In this document: positions 28,708 through 37,476 of the stretch, one piece after another
How the letters are laid out: each line of letters begins with the position of its first letter
How positions within the stretch are numbered: the stretch's first letter is position 1
From: Ascidiaceihabitans sp.
GTDB lineage: Bacteria; Pseudomonadota; Alphaproteobacteria; Rhodobacterales; Rhodobacteraceae
Direction of reading: 5' to 3'
NCBI GenBank assembly: GCA_029251465.1
Contig: JAQXDI010000007.1
Location: forward strand, 1 to 64,000
Length of the DNA stretch: 64,000 nt
Position numbers and translations under genes: made by a program
Notes under the pieces: model-generated
Databases searched by the model: none
What the model was told of the DNA's origin: nothing
What the model saw: the letters and a program-made list of their open reading frames with translations, nothing else

Positions 28708-29711
28708 CGTAGAAAGTTCAAAAGTGTAAGCTCGGAAGATCTTGACGTGACGGTGTACAGGCTTTGCAATTGAAATTGGACTTCCTCCAGGCGGGTGACG
28801 GTTTCAAACGGATCGACTGACAGCAACGTTCCTTTAGCGTATTCCATCGACGTCATTTCTGATGCATTGCGTGTTGAAATTTGGTCTATTCGCGCTTCGG
28901 TGAAGCCAACATTTGCACGCAAAGCAGTCAAGTTATCTTGGGCTTTTATGAGCCCTTCACCCGACGCCAACAAGATATCGCTGCGTTCAGCGGCATCTAT
29001 CGATAGGCTAGCATCGTTTGCCAATCCAGCCAGCGCCAAATGCCGGATAACCTCCTTCAACTCCTCAGAATTCGCCCGAATGTCTAGAGAGATATCCTCT
29101 GTATCAGACAACCGAAAAGGAGCCAAAGCATCGTTGGATCCTTGATAAATGACGGTATCAAAACCAGCTGGATCATCGAACCATGCCTTGGCTGCTGCGG
29201 CTTTTGATGCGGACCCAGTAACACCAGCCAATTCTGTGCGTAGCGCGTCAATAATTGTATCTGATGTCGGCATGGGTACTGTGTTTGTGGCAGTACCAGA
29301 AAACAAGTTTCGCCCTGCAAAATTGGTATTTAACGCGGACACCACACTGCCCAGTTGTTGGCGGGCCTCGGTCGCACTTTGCTGGGCGATGGAATCCAAA
29401 CCCCCAGATGACACAGCCAGAAGATCAGCGGCAAAATCGCTACTGATATTTTGTACGTTTTCCAGGACCGCTTGCATCGTGCCTGAAAGTTGCGTTGCTT
29501 CTGCGCCAGCTACCTTATAGCCGGCCAGAGTTTTCATGCTGTTTTCAATGTCACTGAGATAGCTGAAATTTCCAGCCAGCACCGTCTTGATGTCGGTTAC
29601 TTGCCCCGTCGCCAATTCTTGTGTGAGACGGGACATCTCTGTTTTCAATGCAGTACCACGTCGTTGTAGCAGAAAAGAGTTGGCCAGATCGCCAATAGAT
29701 AAACCATTCAT
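28704..29711 (-). CDS. flgL: Flagellar hook-filament junction protein FlgL (HAP3)
   Basis: 335-residue flagellin-like protein joining hook and filament. The N-terminal coiled region (ANSFLLQRRGTALKTEMSRLTQELATGQ) and the C-terminal region with MEYAKGTLLSVDPFETVTRLEEVQFQLQSLYTVTSR form the conserved D0/D1 helices, with a variable middle. It begins 4 bases after flgK and overlaps flgI by 4 bases. Assignment to FlgL rather than flagellin rests on position and size. Confidence 0.85.
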   Translation of the reverse strand: MNGLSIGDLANSFLLQRRGTALKTEMSRLTQELATGQVTDIKTVLAGNFSYLSDIENSMKTLAGYKVAGAEATQLSGTMQAVLENVQNISSDFAADLLAVSSGGLDSIAQQSATEARQQLGSVVSALNTNFAGRNLFSGTATNTVPMPTSDTIIDALRTELAGVTGSASKAAAAKAWFDDPAGFDTVIYQGSNDALAPFRLSDTEDISLDIRANSEELKEVIRHLALAGLANDASLSIDAAERSDILLASGEGLIKAQDNLTALRANVGFTEARIDQISTRNASEMTSMEYAKGTLLSVDPFETVTRLEEVQFQLQSLYTVTSRSSELTLLNFLR

Positions 29712-29715
29712 AGCG

Positions 29716-31170
29716 TTATAACCTCAGCAAAGTTTGCATCATTTCGTCAACGGTTTGGATCATCCGCGCGTTGGCAGCGTAGGCTTGTTCGATCAAGATC
29801 AATTGTTGCAACTCAGTGTCGCTGTCGACGCCTTGCGCCAATTCTTGGCTCGTTAGCTCACTCAGCATTGAAGAAGCAAAGCTAAGGTGTTGCTCTGAAT
29901 TGGTTCGATCCGCCGCGATCTGTGACATCATTGAAGTGGTCAAACCGGAGGCATCGAAAGCTCCTGATCCAAATGCCCCGGAACCCGGGACACGGGTTTG
30001 CGTCAGTGCATCTCCTAACGCTTGCAGCAAGTGTGCATCACCCACATTTCCAGGGGCTGCCGCGCCTAAACCATCCCGGATGCGCCAAGTTTCGCCGCCC
30101 TGATCTGGATCAACTAACGCGTTGACTGTCAGACGGCTGGACACACCCGCCTCATTTATTGCGTCAAACGCAGATCCGCTGTCAGTGAAAAGCCCAGCCG
30201 CACCTGCGGCCAAAGTCGAATCTACACCACTGTCTTGAAAACGTTCGATAAGATCGCGCGTGACTGCGTCAAGATTTGTTTCCGCTTCTGGCGCAAGTTC
30301 GTCGCGAATTTCAAATTGCGCTGACAGTGTTCCGCCCTTTAGTGCGCCATTGTGAGATGCCGTTCGAACGCTGTTTCCGTTGATCGTTAGACCAGAAAGA
30401 GAACCCGCCTCGATAGACATGCCAGACGCGACAAGATTGACTGGCTCAAATCCGATCTCAGCAGCTTTGCCATCTAGCAAAGTTGCGCCGCCGTTGGTGT
30501 AGAGCGCGATGCCGCCATTGGCACGTGCGACCGTGCGTACAGGCACCATTTCACTCACTTCGTCGACCAATCGTTGGCGATGGTCTTGCAATGCCGCGTC
30601 ATCACCGCCCTGAACGCGGGTGGCGGTGATGGCACCATTCAAGGTTTGAAGTTCCCCTAGAGCATCATTTAGACGGGTAACTTGTGCATCAATGGAACGG
30701 TCAGCACGTGTCCGTTGATCTTGGATACCGGCTGCCGCTGTTCCAACTGTATCTACTAAATCCCGCGCTGCATTCACAGCTGAGGCGAGTCGATCTGGAG
30801 CGTCCGGTCGACTTGCGGCAGTGATCAAACTGCTTTCGAAATTGGCGAACTGGCCTGCCAATGATCCAGCTTGATCTGGTGTTCCCAGCAATCGTTCCAA
30901 TTCGGATAAGAACGCAGACGTGTCACGCTTGTTACCAAAACTGGCGCTGGCCATTTGCCTATCAGCTAACAAGCCCGGGTCTACATGCCGCACCTGACCG
31001 TCAACACGTACGCCCCCGTTGCCGCCCAAAGCAGACGACGACAGTTCCAAGCTGCGCCGCGCATAGCCCGGAGTTAATGCGTTTGATAGGTTGGATGACA
31101 CCACCTGCGAAGCGTAGCCCGCAGCCCTTAATCCTGACATTGCGTTGTTCAATGCGCCTGTGATCGTCAT
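29716..31170 (-). CDS. flgK: Flagellar hook-associated protein FlgK (HAP1)
   Basis: 484-residue first junction protein between hook and filament. The N-terminal rod/hook motif (ALNNAMSGLRAAGYASQVVSSNLSNALTPGYARR) and the C-terminal SELTSQELAQGVDSDTELQQLILIEQAYAANARMIQTVDEMMQTLL are the conserved ends, with a variable surface domain between. Operon partner of flgL, downstream of flgE. Confidence 0.93.
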   Translation of the reverse strand: MTITGALNNAMSGLRAAGYASQVVSSNLSNALTPGYARRSLELSSSALGGNGGVRVDGQVRHVDPGLLADRQMASASFGNKRDTSAFLSELERLLGTPDQAGSLAGQFANFESSLITAASRPDAPDRLASAVNAARDLVDTVGTAAAGIQDQRTRADRSIDAQVTRLNDALGELQTLNGAITATRVQGGDDAALQDHRQRLVDEVSEMVPVRTVARANGGIALYTNGGATLLDGKAAEIGFEPVNLVASGMSIEAGSLSGLTINGNSVRTASHNGALKGGTLSAQFEIRDELAPEAETNLDAVTRDLIERFQDSGVDSTLAAGAAGLFTDSGSAFDAINEAGVSSRLTVNALVDPDQGGETWRIRDGLGAAAPGNVGDAHLLQALGDALTQTRVPGSGAFGSGAFDASGLTTSMMSQIAADRTNSEQHLSFASSMLSELTSQELAQGVDSDTELQQLILIEQAYAANARMIQTVDEMMQTLLRL

Positions 31171-31237
31171 TTAGACCTCAATTCTTGAAGCTGTAGAAGC
31201 GTGGAACTACCGACCCGGTTGGGTCAGCCGCTATCGT

Positions 31238-32539
31238 TTATCGTTTGATATTTGTGGTTTCTTGCAACATTTCATCTACTGTCTGGATGACTTTTGCGTT
31301 CGAAGAATACGCGCGTTGTGTTTGAATCATCGCTGTAAGTTCACCAGCAACGTCCGTGGCAGATTCTTCGCGGGCATAGGCAACGACATCACCAGTTGGT
31401 CCGTCACCGGCATCCCATAGAAAATACGAACCGCTTTCTGGCGACGGCAAATAGGTCTGTTGATCTAGCGCAACCATGCCATTTGGATTGGGCAAGTCGA
31501 CCAACGGAACTTGGTAAATTATGCGCGTGATTCCGGTATCAAAGAATGCGTGAACGTAGCCATTTGCGTCGACTTCAACGCTTGTCATGTGGCTAACGGG
31601 TGACCCGTCTTTCAAAATCGAAACTGGCGCAAAGTTGTCAGACAATTGGGTCAAACCATCGCTTTCGCCAATTTTGCCGACGTTGATTTCCATCGGTCCG
31701 CCGTCGACGTTCACAATGATCGAACCTGTGGCCGGATCGTATGCACCGCCAGTCGATGTCACGATTGATTGCAGCGTACCGCCTGACGTACGGCCGTCAT
31801 CAAAGGTCAGAACATATTCACCAATCAATGCGCCCGATTGGGCGGAATCAGTCAATGTGACGGTCCACTCGTTAGATGACCCCGTACCCGGAACAGACGG
31901 TGTAAAGGTAATCCCGATACTTTCCGATGTGCCTAGGTTATCGAAGTATTCAACTGATAGCTCTTGCGTGTCACCATCCGCGCCAGCATCAGTTTCTGTC
32001 GCAGGCAGGTTAACACCAAGTGTCATCTGAGTGGTCGGCTCACCTGAAAATTGGTTCACATTGATCTGCACAGGTTCCAACCCGTCAGATGTGTCACGCG
32101 GATAGGTGGGGATTGTGCCATCAGCCAAAGCAGGCCAACCCATCAAAACCAACCCAGATTGAGATACCATATAGCCGTCTGCATCTGTGCGGAATGAACC
32201 TGTTGTTGTCAGGTACATTTGGTTGTCGCCATTGCCAACTTGCACTTCAGACACTTGTGCGACGGGTAGCATACCGCGACCACGAACCGCCAAGTCTGTT
32301 GCATTTGACGTTGATACCAAAGACCCACGTTGGTCAATCAACCGTTCTGTCGTGGCACGCACGCCGCCTGCGGAATGTGTCCCACCTTTGGACGAGATCA
32401 CCATGGACTGAAAATCGGTCGTCACACGCTTGTACCCGTAGGTCGACGAGTTAGCGATGTTATCGGAAATGGACGCCAGTCGCGTTGCGTTGGATTGCAA
32501 CCCTGCTACACCTGCATTGAGGGAGGATGATATTGTCAT
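31238..32539 (-). CDS. flgE: Flagellar hook protein FlgE
   Basis: 433-residue subunit of the flagellar hook. The N-terminus SSLNAGVAGLQSNATRLASISDNIANSSTYGYKR and the C-terminal AYSSNAKVIQTVDEMLQETTNIKR are the coiled rod/hook motifs, with a beta-rich middle rich in T, G and D. The ATG at 32539 has AAAGG upstream, preferred over the frame start at 32560. A CtrA-like motif sits about 55-70 bases before it. Confidence 0.93.
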   Translation of the reverse strand: MTISSSLNAGVAGLQSNATRLASISDNIANSSTYGYKRVTTDFQSMVISSKGGTHSAGGVRATTERLIDQRGSLVSTSNATDLAVRGRGMLPVAQVSEVQVGNGDNQMYLTTTGSFRTDADGYMVSQSGLVLMGWPALADGTIPTYPRDTSDGLEPVQINVNQFSGEPTTQMTLGVNLPATETDAGADGDTQELSVEYFDNLGTSESIGITFTPSVPGTGSSNEWTVTLTDSAQSGALIGEYVLTFDDGRTSGGTLQSIVTSTGGAYDPATGSIIVNVDGGPMEINVGKIGESDGLTQLSDNFAPVSILKDGSPVSHMTSVEVDANGYVHAFFDTGITRIIYQVPLVDLPNPNGMVALDQQTYLPSPESGSYFLWDAGDGPTGDVVAYAREESATDVAGELTAMIQTQRAYSSNAKVIQTVDEMLQETTNIKR

Positions 32540-32592
32540 GGATACGCCTTTCTGCTGCACCTAAGATTTGAGAGATACTTAGACGGCTCCGC

Positions 32593-32608
32593 TTAACGTG
32601 CGCCTAAC
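32593..32608 (-). promoter_or_regulatory. CtrA-like binding site before flgE
   Basis: On the flgE strand the sequence GTTAGGCGCACGTTAA gives TTAG-N7-TTAA, one mismatch from the TTAA-N7-TTAA CtrA consensus of alphaproteobacteria. CtrA controls flagellar genes in Rhodobacterales. Only one site and one mismatch, so the call is tentative. Confidence 0.4.
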
Positions 32609-32648
32609 AGATAAAATGCGTTCTATTTGTCTTGAAAATTTGTCGGGC

Positions 32649-33491
32649 TTATTTGCGCAACAGAATGATTTCCAACCGGTTATTCCGCGTCGCCATAGGG
32701 TTGCGCGATGCGGGTTGGCGATCAGCATGACCCGTTACACGTTGTACACGTCGCGGTGAAATACCTACGTCTAACAATAGCTTACGCATCGCATCGGCTT
32801 GTGCCGCCGATGTGTCCCAGACCCTGTTGTTTGCCAAAACAATTGGTTGGGCGGCGACATGGCCGCCGATTGCCATTTGGTTGGTCACAGTCTGCACGGT
32901 ATCGGTAATCATAGCTGCCAAGCTGCGCAAAAGCGGCGTCGGGGTCAGTCTGTCAGATTCGAATAACGGCTGACCTTCGACAGCGAAAAGCTCAATCACC
33001 AGACCTTTGTCCGTAATGCGTGTCACAATGTGCTGAAGCTCGTTTTCCATGACCTGGCTTTCGCCGCCTTTGCCCAACAACTTGACCTCAAGTGACTCGA
33101 ATGATTCTTCTTCTAAGGCCGCCGCCGCATCACCCTGATCGGACATGCCGGATTCACCACGCGCCTGATTCTGCGAGGTCGGACGCTCAGCCGAGGCACC
33201 CGTCCCGTTCTGCGGCAATGTGTTTTCAGAAAATACAGAATCACCGCCAAAGGCACCTTCACCACCGCCTGAAATCCGGTTGATCGGAATCGTGGGTGAA
33301 AAGTAATCCGCAATCCCTTTGCGTTGCTTTTCCGTTGTCGCATTCAGCAGCCACATCAACATAAAAAACGCCATCATCGCAGTCACGAAATCCGCATAGG
33401 CAACTTTCCATGCACCACCATGGTGGCCACCGCCTTTGATGACCTTTTTCTTTTTGATAATGATTGGACGTACGTTCACTTGCGCAGTCAT
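32649..33491 (-). CDS. motB: Flagellar motor protein MotB
   Basis: Stator subunit anchored to peptidoglycan, conducting ions with MotA. 280 residues: a lysine-rich start, one transmembrane helix at about 30-50 with the proton-carrying D34 (AYADFVTAMMAFFMLMWLL), and a C-terminal OmpA-like domain ending VTGHADRQP ... NNRLEIILLRK. ATG at 33491 has GAGGTGGCGGAT upstream. No motA is in this window. It is the first gene of the minus-strand flagellar run. Confidence 0.9.
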   Translation of the reverse strand: MTAQVNVRPIIIKKKKVIKGGGHHGGAWKVAYADFVTAMMAFFMLMWLLNATTEKQRKGIADYFSPTIPINRISGGGEGAFGGDSVFSENTLPQNGTGASAERPTSQNQARGESGMSDQGDAAAALEEESFESLEVKLLGKGGESQVMENELQHIVTRITDKGLVIELFAVEGQPLFESDRLTPTPLLRSLAAMITDTVQTVTNQMAIGGHVAAQPIVLANNRVWDTSAAQADAMRKLLLDVGISPRRVQRVTGHADRQPASRNPMATRNNRLEIILLRK

Positions 33492-33632
33492 ATCCGCCAC
33501 CTCTATTTCACCCAAAGGCAGACTTAGCAGCGCTGAATTACGCTTGGCTTAACGTCTCAAATTGTCACGATTTTCTGACATGGGTTGCGCAGGCGCACCA
33601 ATTGCCCCCACAAAGAAACCAGAAGTATTTTC

Positions 33633-34850
33633 ATGTCAGCATTAACCGTTCTCGACAGCCGATATTCGTGGATTCGAATGGGCCTGACCCTGGCCGTGGC
33701 GATGGTCATCAATGCGGGCATGTGGCTGATCATTTCGATCATGCCAGCGATGCAGTTCGAATTGGGCGTGGATCGTGCCGACGCCTCACTACCTTATACG
33801 CTTACGATGATTGGCTTTGCGCTGGGCAACTTTTTCATCGGACGGGCGGTGGATAGATTCGGCGTCAGTCTGTGCTTGATCGGGGCGGCAGTTGGCGTGT
33901 CTTTGGGTATGATGTTGGCGGTGATCAGCACGTCTATCGCCATGATTTCGTTGGCACAATTACTGGTCGGGTTTGCCTCTGCCGTGGGGTTTGGACCGCT
34001 AATCGCAGACATTTCGCACTGGTTTATGCGCAGGCGCGGCATCGCAATGGCGATCGTGGCCAGCGGCAATTATCTAAGCGGCGTGATTTGGCCCGTCGCC
34101 CTTTCGGGGATGCTGGCGGACCTTGGGTGGCGCAGCGTTTATTGGACAATGGCGATTGTAACGGTGGTGGTTGTGATCCCCCTTGCCCTCATTTTGCGCC
34201 GCAAAGTTCCGGAAGAAGCCCACGCCCGCGCCAAGGCAGTATCATCGGCCAATGCCAAAAGCTCGGGCTTGTCACCGACGGCACTGGCCTGCCTGTTGGG
34301 GCTGGCCGGCATCGGGTGCTGCGTGGCGATGTCGATGCCACAGGTGCACATCGTGTCCTACTGCGTCGATCTAGGTTACGGACCTGCGGTGGGCGCAGAA
34401 ATGTTGGCGCTGATGTTGGCGGGCGGCGTGGTGTCGGGCCTGATCTCTGGCACATTGGCGGACTGGTTGGGTGGCGTGCGCACCATCCTGATCGGTTCGG
34501 CGTTAAAGTGTATCGCGCTATTCTTGTACCTGCCGTCTGATGCGCTGATTTCGCTGTATGTGGTCAGCCTGATCTTTGGGCTTAGCCAAGGGGGCATCGT
34601 GCCCAGCTACGCCGTTGTCGTGCGCGAATACATGCCCGCGCGCGAAGCCGGGGCCCGCGTCGGTTTCGTCCTGATGGCGACGATTTTTGGAATGGCGATT
34701 GGCAGCTGGATGTCCGGCTGGATCTACGATTTGACAGGGTCATACCAATTGGCATTCATCAACGGAATCGCGTGGAATTTCCTGAACATCGGCATTCTGG
34801 TGTGGTTGCTGTCACGCAGTCGAACGCAAGGGGCATTGCAAGCGGCGTAG
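33633..34850 (+). CDS. MFS transporter
   Basis: 405-residue major-facilitator transporter with about 12 membrane spans. The loop motif after TM2 is GRAVDRFG, and IGFALGNFFIGRAVDRFG with the later RRGIAMAIVASGNYLSGVIWP resembles the oxalate/monocarboxylate-type family. The substrate is unknown. The ATG at 33633 (MSALTVLDSRYSWIRMG) is chosen over a frame start at 33585. It ends near a palindrome separating it from trhO. Confidence 0.9.
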   Translation: MSALTVLDSRYSWIRMGLTLAVAMVINAGMWLIISIMPAMQFELGVDRADASLPYTLTMIGFALGNFFIGRAVDRFGVSLCLIGAAVGVSLGMMLAVISTSIAMISLAQLLVGFASAVGFGPLIADISHWFMRRRGIAMAIVASGNYLSGVIWPVALSGMLADLGWRSVYWTMAIVTVVVVIPLALILRRKVPEEAHARAKAVSSANAKSSGLSPTALACLLGLAGIGCCVAMSMPQVHIVSYCVDLGYGPAVGAEMLALMLAGGVVSGLISGTLADWLGGVRTILIGSALKCIALFLYLPSDALISLYVVSLIFGLSQGGIVPSYAVVVREYMPAREAGARVGFVLMATIFGMAIGSWMSGWIYDLTGSYQLAFINGIAWNFLNIGILVWLLSRSRTQGALQAA

Positions 34851-34855
34851 GGACT

Positions 34856-34873
34856 GGTGGGTCAAGACCCACC
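34856..34873. terminator. Palindrome between the MFS gene and trhO
   Basis: GGTGGGT-CAAG-ACCCACC is a perfect 7-bp stem between the two convergent genes. It lacks a T-run. It resembles a short dispersed palindrome I recall in Roseobacter-type genomes, but no second copy is seen in this window. Confidence 0.5.
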
Positions 34874-34891
34874 TTACCTCACCGCGCGCGT

Positions 34892-35794
34892 TTAGCTGCC
34901 GAAGTGTTCGCCACCACGGCTACGCGCCAATTCGATCTGTTTTTGGCGTTCGCGAAACCGGTTCTTGTCAGCCTCGGACGTCTCATCAATGCACTGGTGG
35001 CAGCTGACCCCAACGACAAATTCCACCTTCTTCACATCCTCAGGAAACAGCGGACGACGACAAGCATGACACAGCTGGTGGGGTCCGACCTTTAGGCCAT
35101 GTCCAACGCTGACACGGTTGTCGAAAACAAAGCAATCGCCCTGCCACGTGCTGTCGGCCTCAGGCACCTCTTCGAGGTATTTCAGAATGCCACCCTTTAG
35201 GTGAAACACGTCCTCGACGCCTTGGCCCAGCAGATAATTTGTGGATTTTTCACAGCGAATTCCGCCTGTGCAAAACATCGCGACTTTCTTGTTATGAAAG
35301 CGATCTTTGTTGGCCGCCCACCATGCGGGAAATTCGCCAAAAGTCGACGTTTCAGGGTCGATCGCGCCGTCAAACGTGCCAATCGCCACCTCGTAATCAT
35401 TGCGCGTGTCGATCACGGCAACATCATCGCGTGTGATCAGATCGTTCCAATTGGCGGCCTCGACATAGTTGCCAACCCGTGCTTTTGGATCGACGTCGGG
35501 CTGACCCATTGTCACGATTTCACGCTTGAGCCGAACCTTCATTTTGCCAAACGGCGGGGTGTCGGAAAAGCTTTCTTTCCACTCTAAACCGTCACATCCG
35601 GGCAGGGCGCGAATGTGGGCCAGAACTGCGTCAATTCCGGCACGCGGACCGGCAATCGTGCCGTTGATGCCTTCGCTTGCAATCAGCAGCGTGCCTTTGA
35701 CGGCACTGCCTTCGCACACCGCACGCAAAGCAGGGCGCAGACCATCGGGATCGGCAAAACGGGTAAAGTGGTAAAGGGCGGCAATGGTGTACAT
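34892..35794 (-). CDS. trhO: tRNA uridine(34) hydroxylase TrhO (rhodanese domain)
   Basis: 300-residue protein that hydroxylates uridine 34 of some tRNAs on the way to 5-methoxyuridine-type modification. The N-terminal acylphosphatase-like domain (about 1-95) is followed by a rhodanese domain with the active-site loop FCTGGIRCEKS (C175 and C181). A C-terminal cysteine-rich part (CHACRRP and SCHQCIDE) follows. Length and layout match the YceA/TrhO family. ATG at 35794 begins MYTIAALYHF. Confidence 0.94.
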   Translation of the reverse strand: MYTIAALYHFTRFADPDGLRPALRAVCEGSAVKGTLLIASEGINGTIAGPRAGIDAVLAHIRALPGCDGLEWKESFSDTPPFGKMKVRLKREIVTMGQPDVDPKARVGNYVEAANWNDLITRDDVAVIDTRNDYEVAIGTFDGAIDPETSTFGEFPAWWAANKDRFHNKKVAMFCTGGIRCEKSTNYLLGQGVEDVFHLKGGILKYLEEVPEADSTWQGDCFVFDNRVSVGHGLKVGPHQLCHACRRPLFPEDVKKVEFVVGVSCHQCIDETSEADKNRFRERQKQIELARSRGGEHFGS

Positions 35795-35891
35795 GCGCGC
35801 TCAGATACGCCGATCTTTTTGCACAGGCAAGGGGGAGGCGGACGCGACGGAACCTTTGACGCATGCAGGTCCTGTGCCCGACGATTTGGAA

Positions 35892-36737
35892 ATGACAATA
35901 GACGGTTTGATCAAAGTACAAGATTGGCAGGGGCCGGGCCAGTTGTGGCGCGTGATCGGCGATCAGTCTGAGGGTGCGCCTGTGTTGATCACGCACGGCA
36001 CATTTTCAAACGCAGAAACATGCCTACCGATTGCGCAGCATTTTGGGAAACTTGCCCCGACTTATGTCATTGAATGGCGTGGGCGTGATTTGCGGCGCGG
36101 CAACATCACGCGCTTTGACTACCACGATTTGGCCGAGGACGAGATGACCAATGCTGTGGCGCACGTTCACCAACAACACCCGAAAAGCGGCGTGCATGTT
36201 GTGGGGCATTCGGGCGGCGGACTGGCGATGGTTCTGGCGCTGGCGCAAACGCCAAATCTGGTGCGGGTGATGCGCACACTGACCTTGATGGGGGCGCAGG
36301 CGACCTATTCGCATTTGTCCCCGAAACGCGTGCAACTGTTCATGCGTTTGATGGGGTTTGCCGGGCGGCGGTTGGGGTATTGGCCTGGGCGCATTGTGCG
36401 TCTGGGACCGTGCAGTGAGGCGACGGGCATCATGCAAAACTGGGCGCTGTGGAACCGCAAACGACAATTCACCGACCGCGCAGGGCACGATGTGATTGCG
36501 CAATTGTCCGATGTTGCCCTGCCTGTGCTGGTTCTGGCGGGCGCGGCCGACAAGGTCATCGCGCCCCAAGCAGGATGTCGTGCAATCGCCGATGGATTCG
36601 CAGGACACGCGACGTTCGAAATCTGTGGTCGCGCCCAAGGCTACCCCGAAGATTTCAACCACGCGCGTCTCATCCGGTCCCGCGCTGCGGCAAACAGTTT
36701 GTGGCCACGTGTCGCCGAATGGATGCAGCAACATTGA
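35892..36737 (+). CDS. Alpha/beta hydrolase
   Basis: 281-residue esterase/lipase-like protein. The oxyanion region THGTF (about 34-38), the nucleophile elbow GHSGGG with S107, and late D and H residues make up the expected triad. The open frame begins at 35784, overlapping the divergent trhO start; I prefer ATG 35892 (MTIDGLIKVQDW), with GTG 35874 as a possible alternative. The substrate is unknown. Confidence 0.8.
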   Translation: MTIDGLIKVQDWQGPGQLWRVIGDQSEGAPVLITHGTFSNAETCLPIAQHFGKLAPTYVIEWRGRDLRRGNITRFDYHDLAEDEMTNAVAHVHQQHPKSGVHVVGHSGGGLAMVLALAQTPNLVRVMRTLTLMGAQATYSHLSPKRVQLFMRLMGFAGRRLGYWPGRIVRLGPCSEATGIMQNWALWNRKRQFTDRAGHDVIAQLSDVALPVLVLAGAADKVIAPQAGCRAIADGFAGHATFEICGRAQGYPEDFNHARLIRSRAAANSLWPRVAEWMQQH

Positions 36738-36789
36738 CGGACCGCCCGGCGCCACCTAGGGATGTGTGACACCAAATTGGAGCGCTCCG

Positions 36790-37386
36790 ATGACCAAAGC
36801 CTTGATTGTGATAGATGTGCAGAATGATTTTTGCCCCCACGGCGCGCTTGCCGTTTCGGGTGGCGATGAAATCATCGAAGGCATCAACGCTTTGATGAAC
36901 GACGCCGAAGCGGTTGTGCTGACCCAGGACTGGCACCCAGCGGGACATTCATCCTTCGCATCCTCGCACACCGACAAAGCGCCCTATGATTTGATCGACA
37001 TGCCCTACGGCGATCAAATGCTGTGGCCTGATCACTGCATTATCGGGTCCACAGGCGCGCGGTTTCACACAGATTTGCACCGCGACCGCGCTGATTTGGT
37101 CATTCGCAAAGGCTACAACCCGCAGATCGACAGCTATTCGGCGTTTTTCGAAAACGACCAAACAACCCCAACAGGGCTAGAAGGGTATCTGAAATCCCGC
37201 GGTATCTCCGAACTGGTCATGGTCGGATTGGCCTTGGATTTCTGCGTGAATTTCTCAGCCGTGGATGCGGCAAAACTGGGGTTTGATGTGACGGTCAAAA
37301 CAGATCTGTGCCGCGCAATCGATCTGAACGGATCCCTCGAATCAGCGATGAGCGGGATGCAATCGGCCAAGGTGAAACTCGCCTAA
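36790..37386 (+). CDS. pncA: Nicotinamidase PncA
   Basis: Hydrolyses nicotinamide to nicotinic acid in NAD salvage. 198-residue isochorismatase-like protein with the triad D9 (IDVQNDF), K107 (RKGYNP) and C152 (LDFCVN), and metal ligands D47, H49 and H82. The ATG at 36790 has GGAGCG upstream. It lies 90 bases before pncB, which acts on its product. Confidence 0.95.
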   Translation: MTKALIVIDVQNDFCPHGALAVSGGDEIIEGINALMNDAEAVVLTQDWHPAGHSSFASSHTDKAPYDLIDMPYGDQMLWPDHCIIGSTGARFHTDLHRDRADLVIRKGYNPQIDSYSAFFENDQTTPTGLEGYLKSRGISELVMVGLALDFCVNFSAVDAAKLGFDVTVKTDLCRAIDLNGSLESAMSGMQSAKVKLA

Positions 37387-37476
37387 GGCACCGATCATTA
37401 TCCCCATCTGCAACAACCGCTTGCCCCCAATCGCGCTGGCTGATCTAAAAAGGCGTGAAATACGGAGAAGCCTAGA

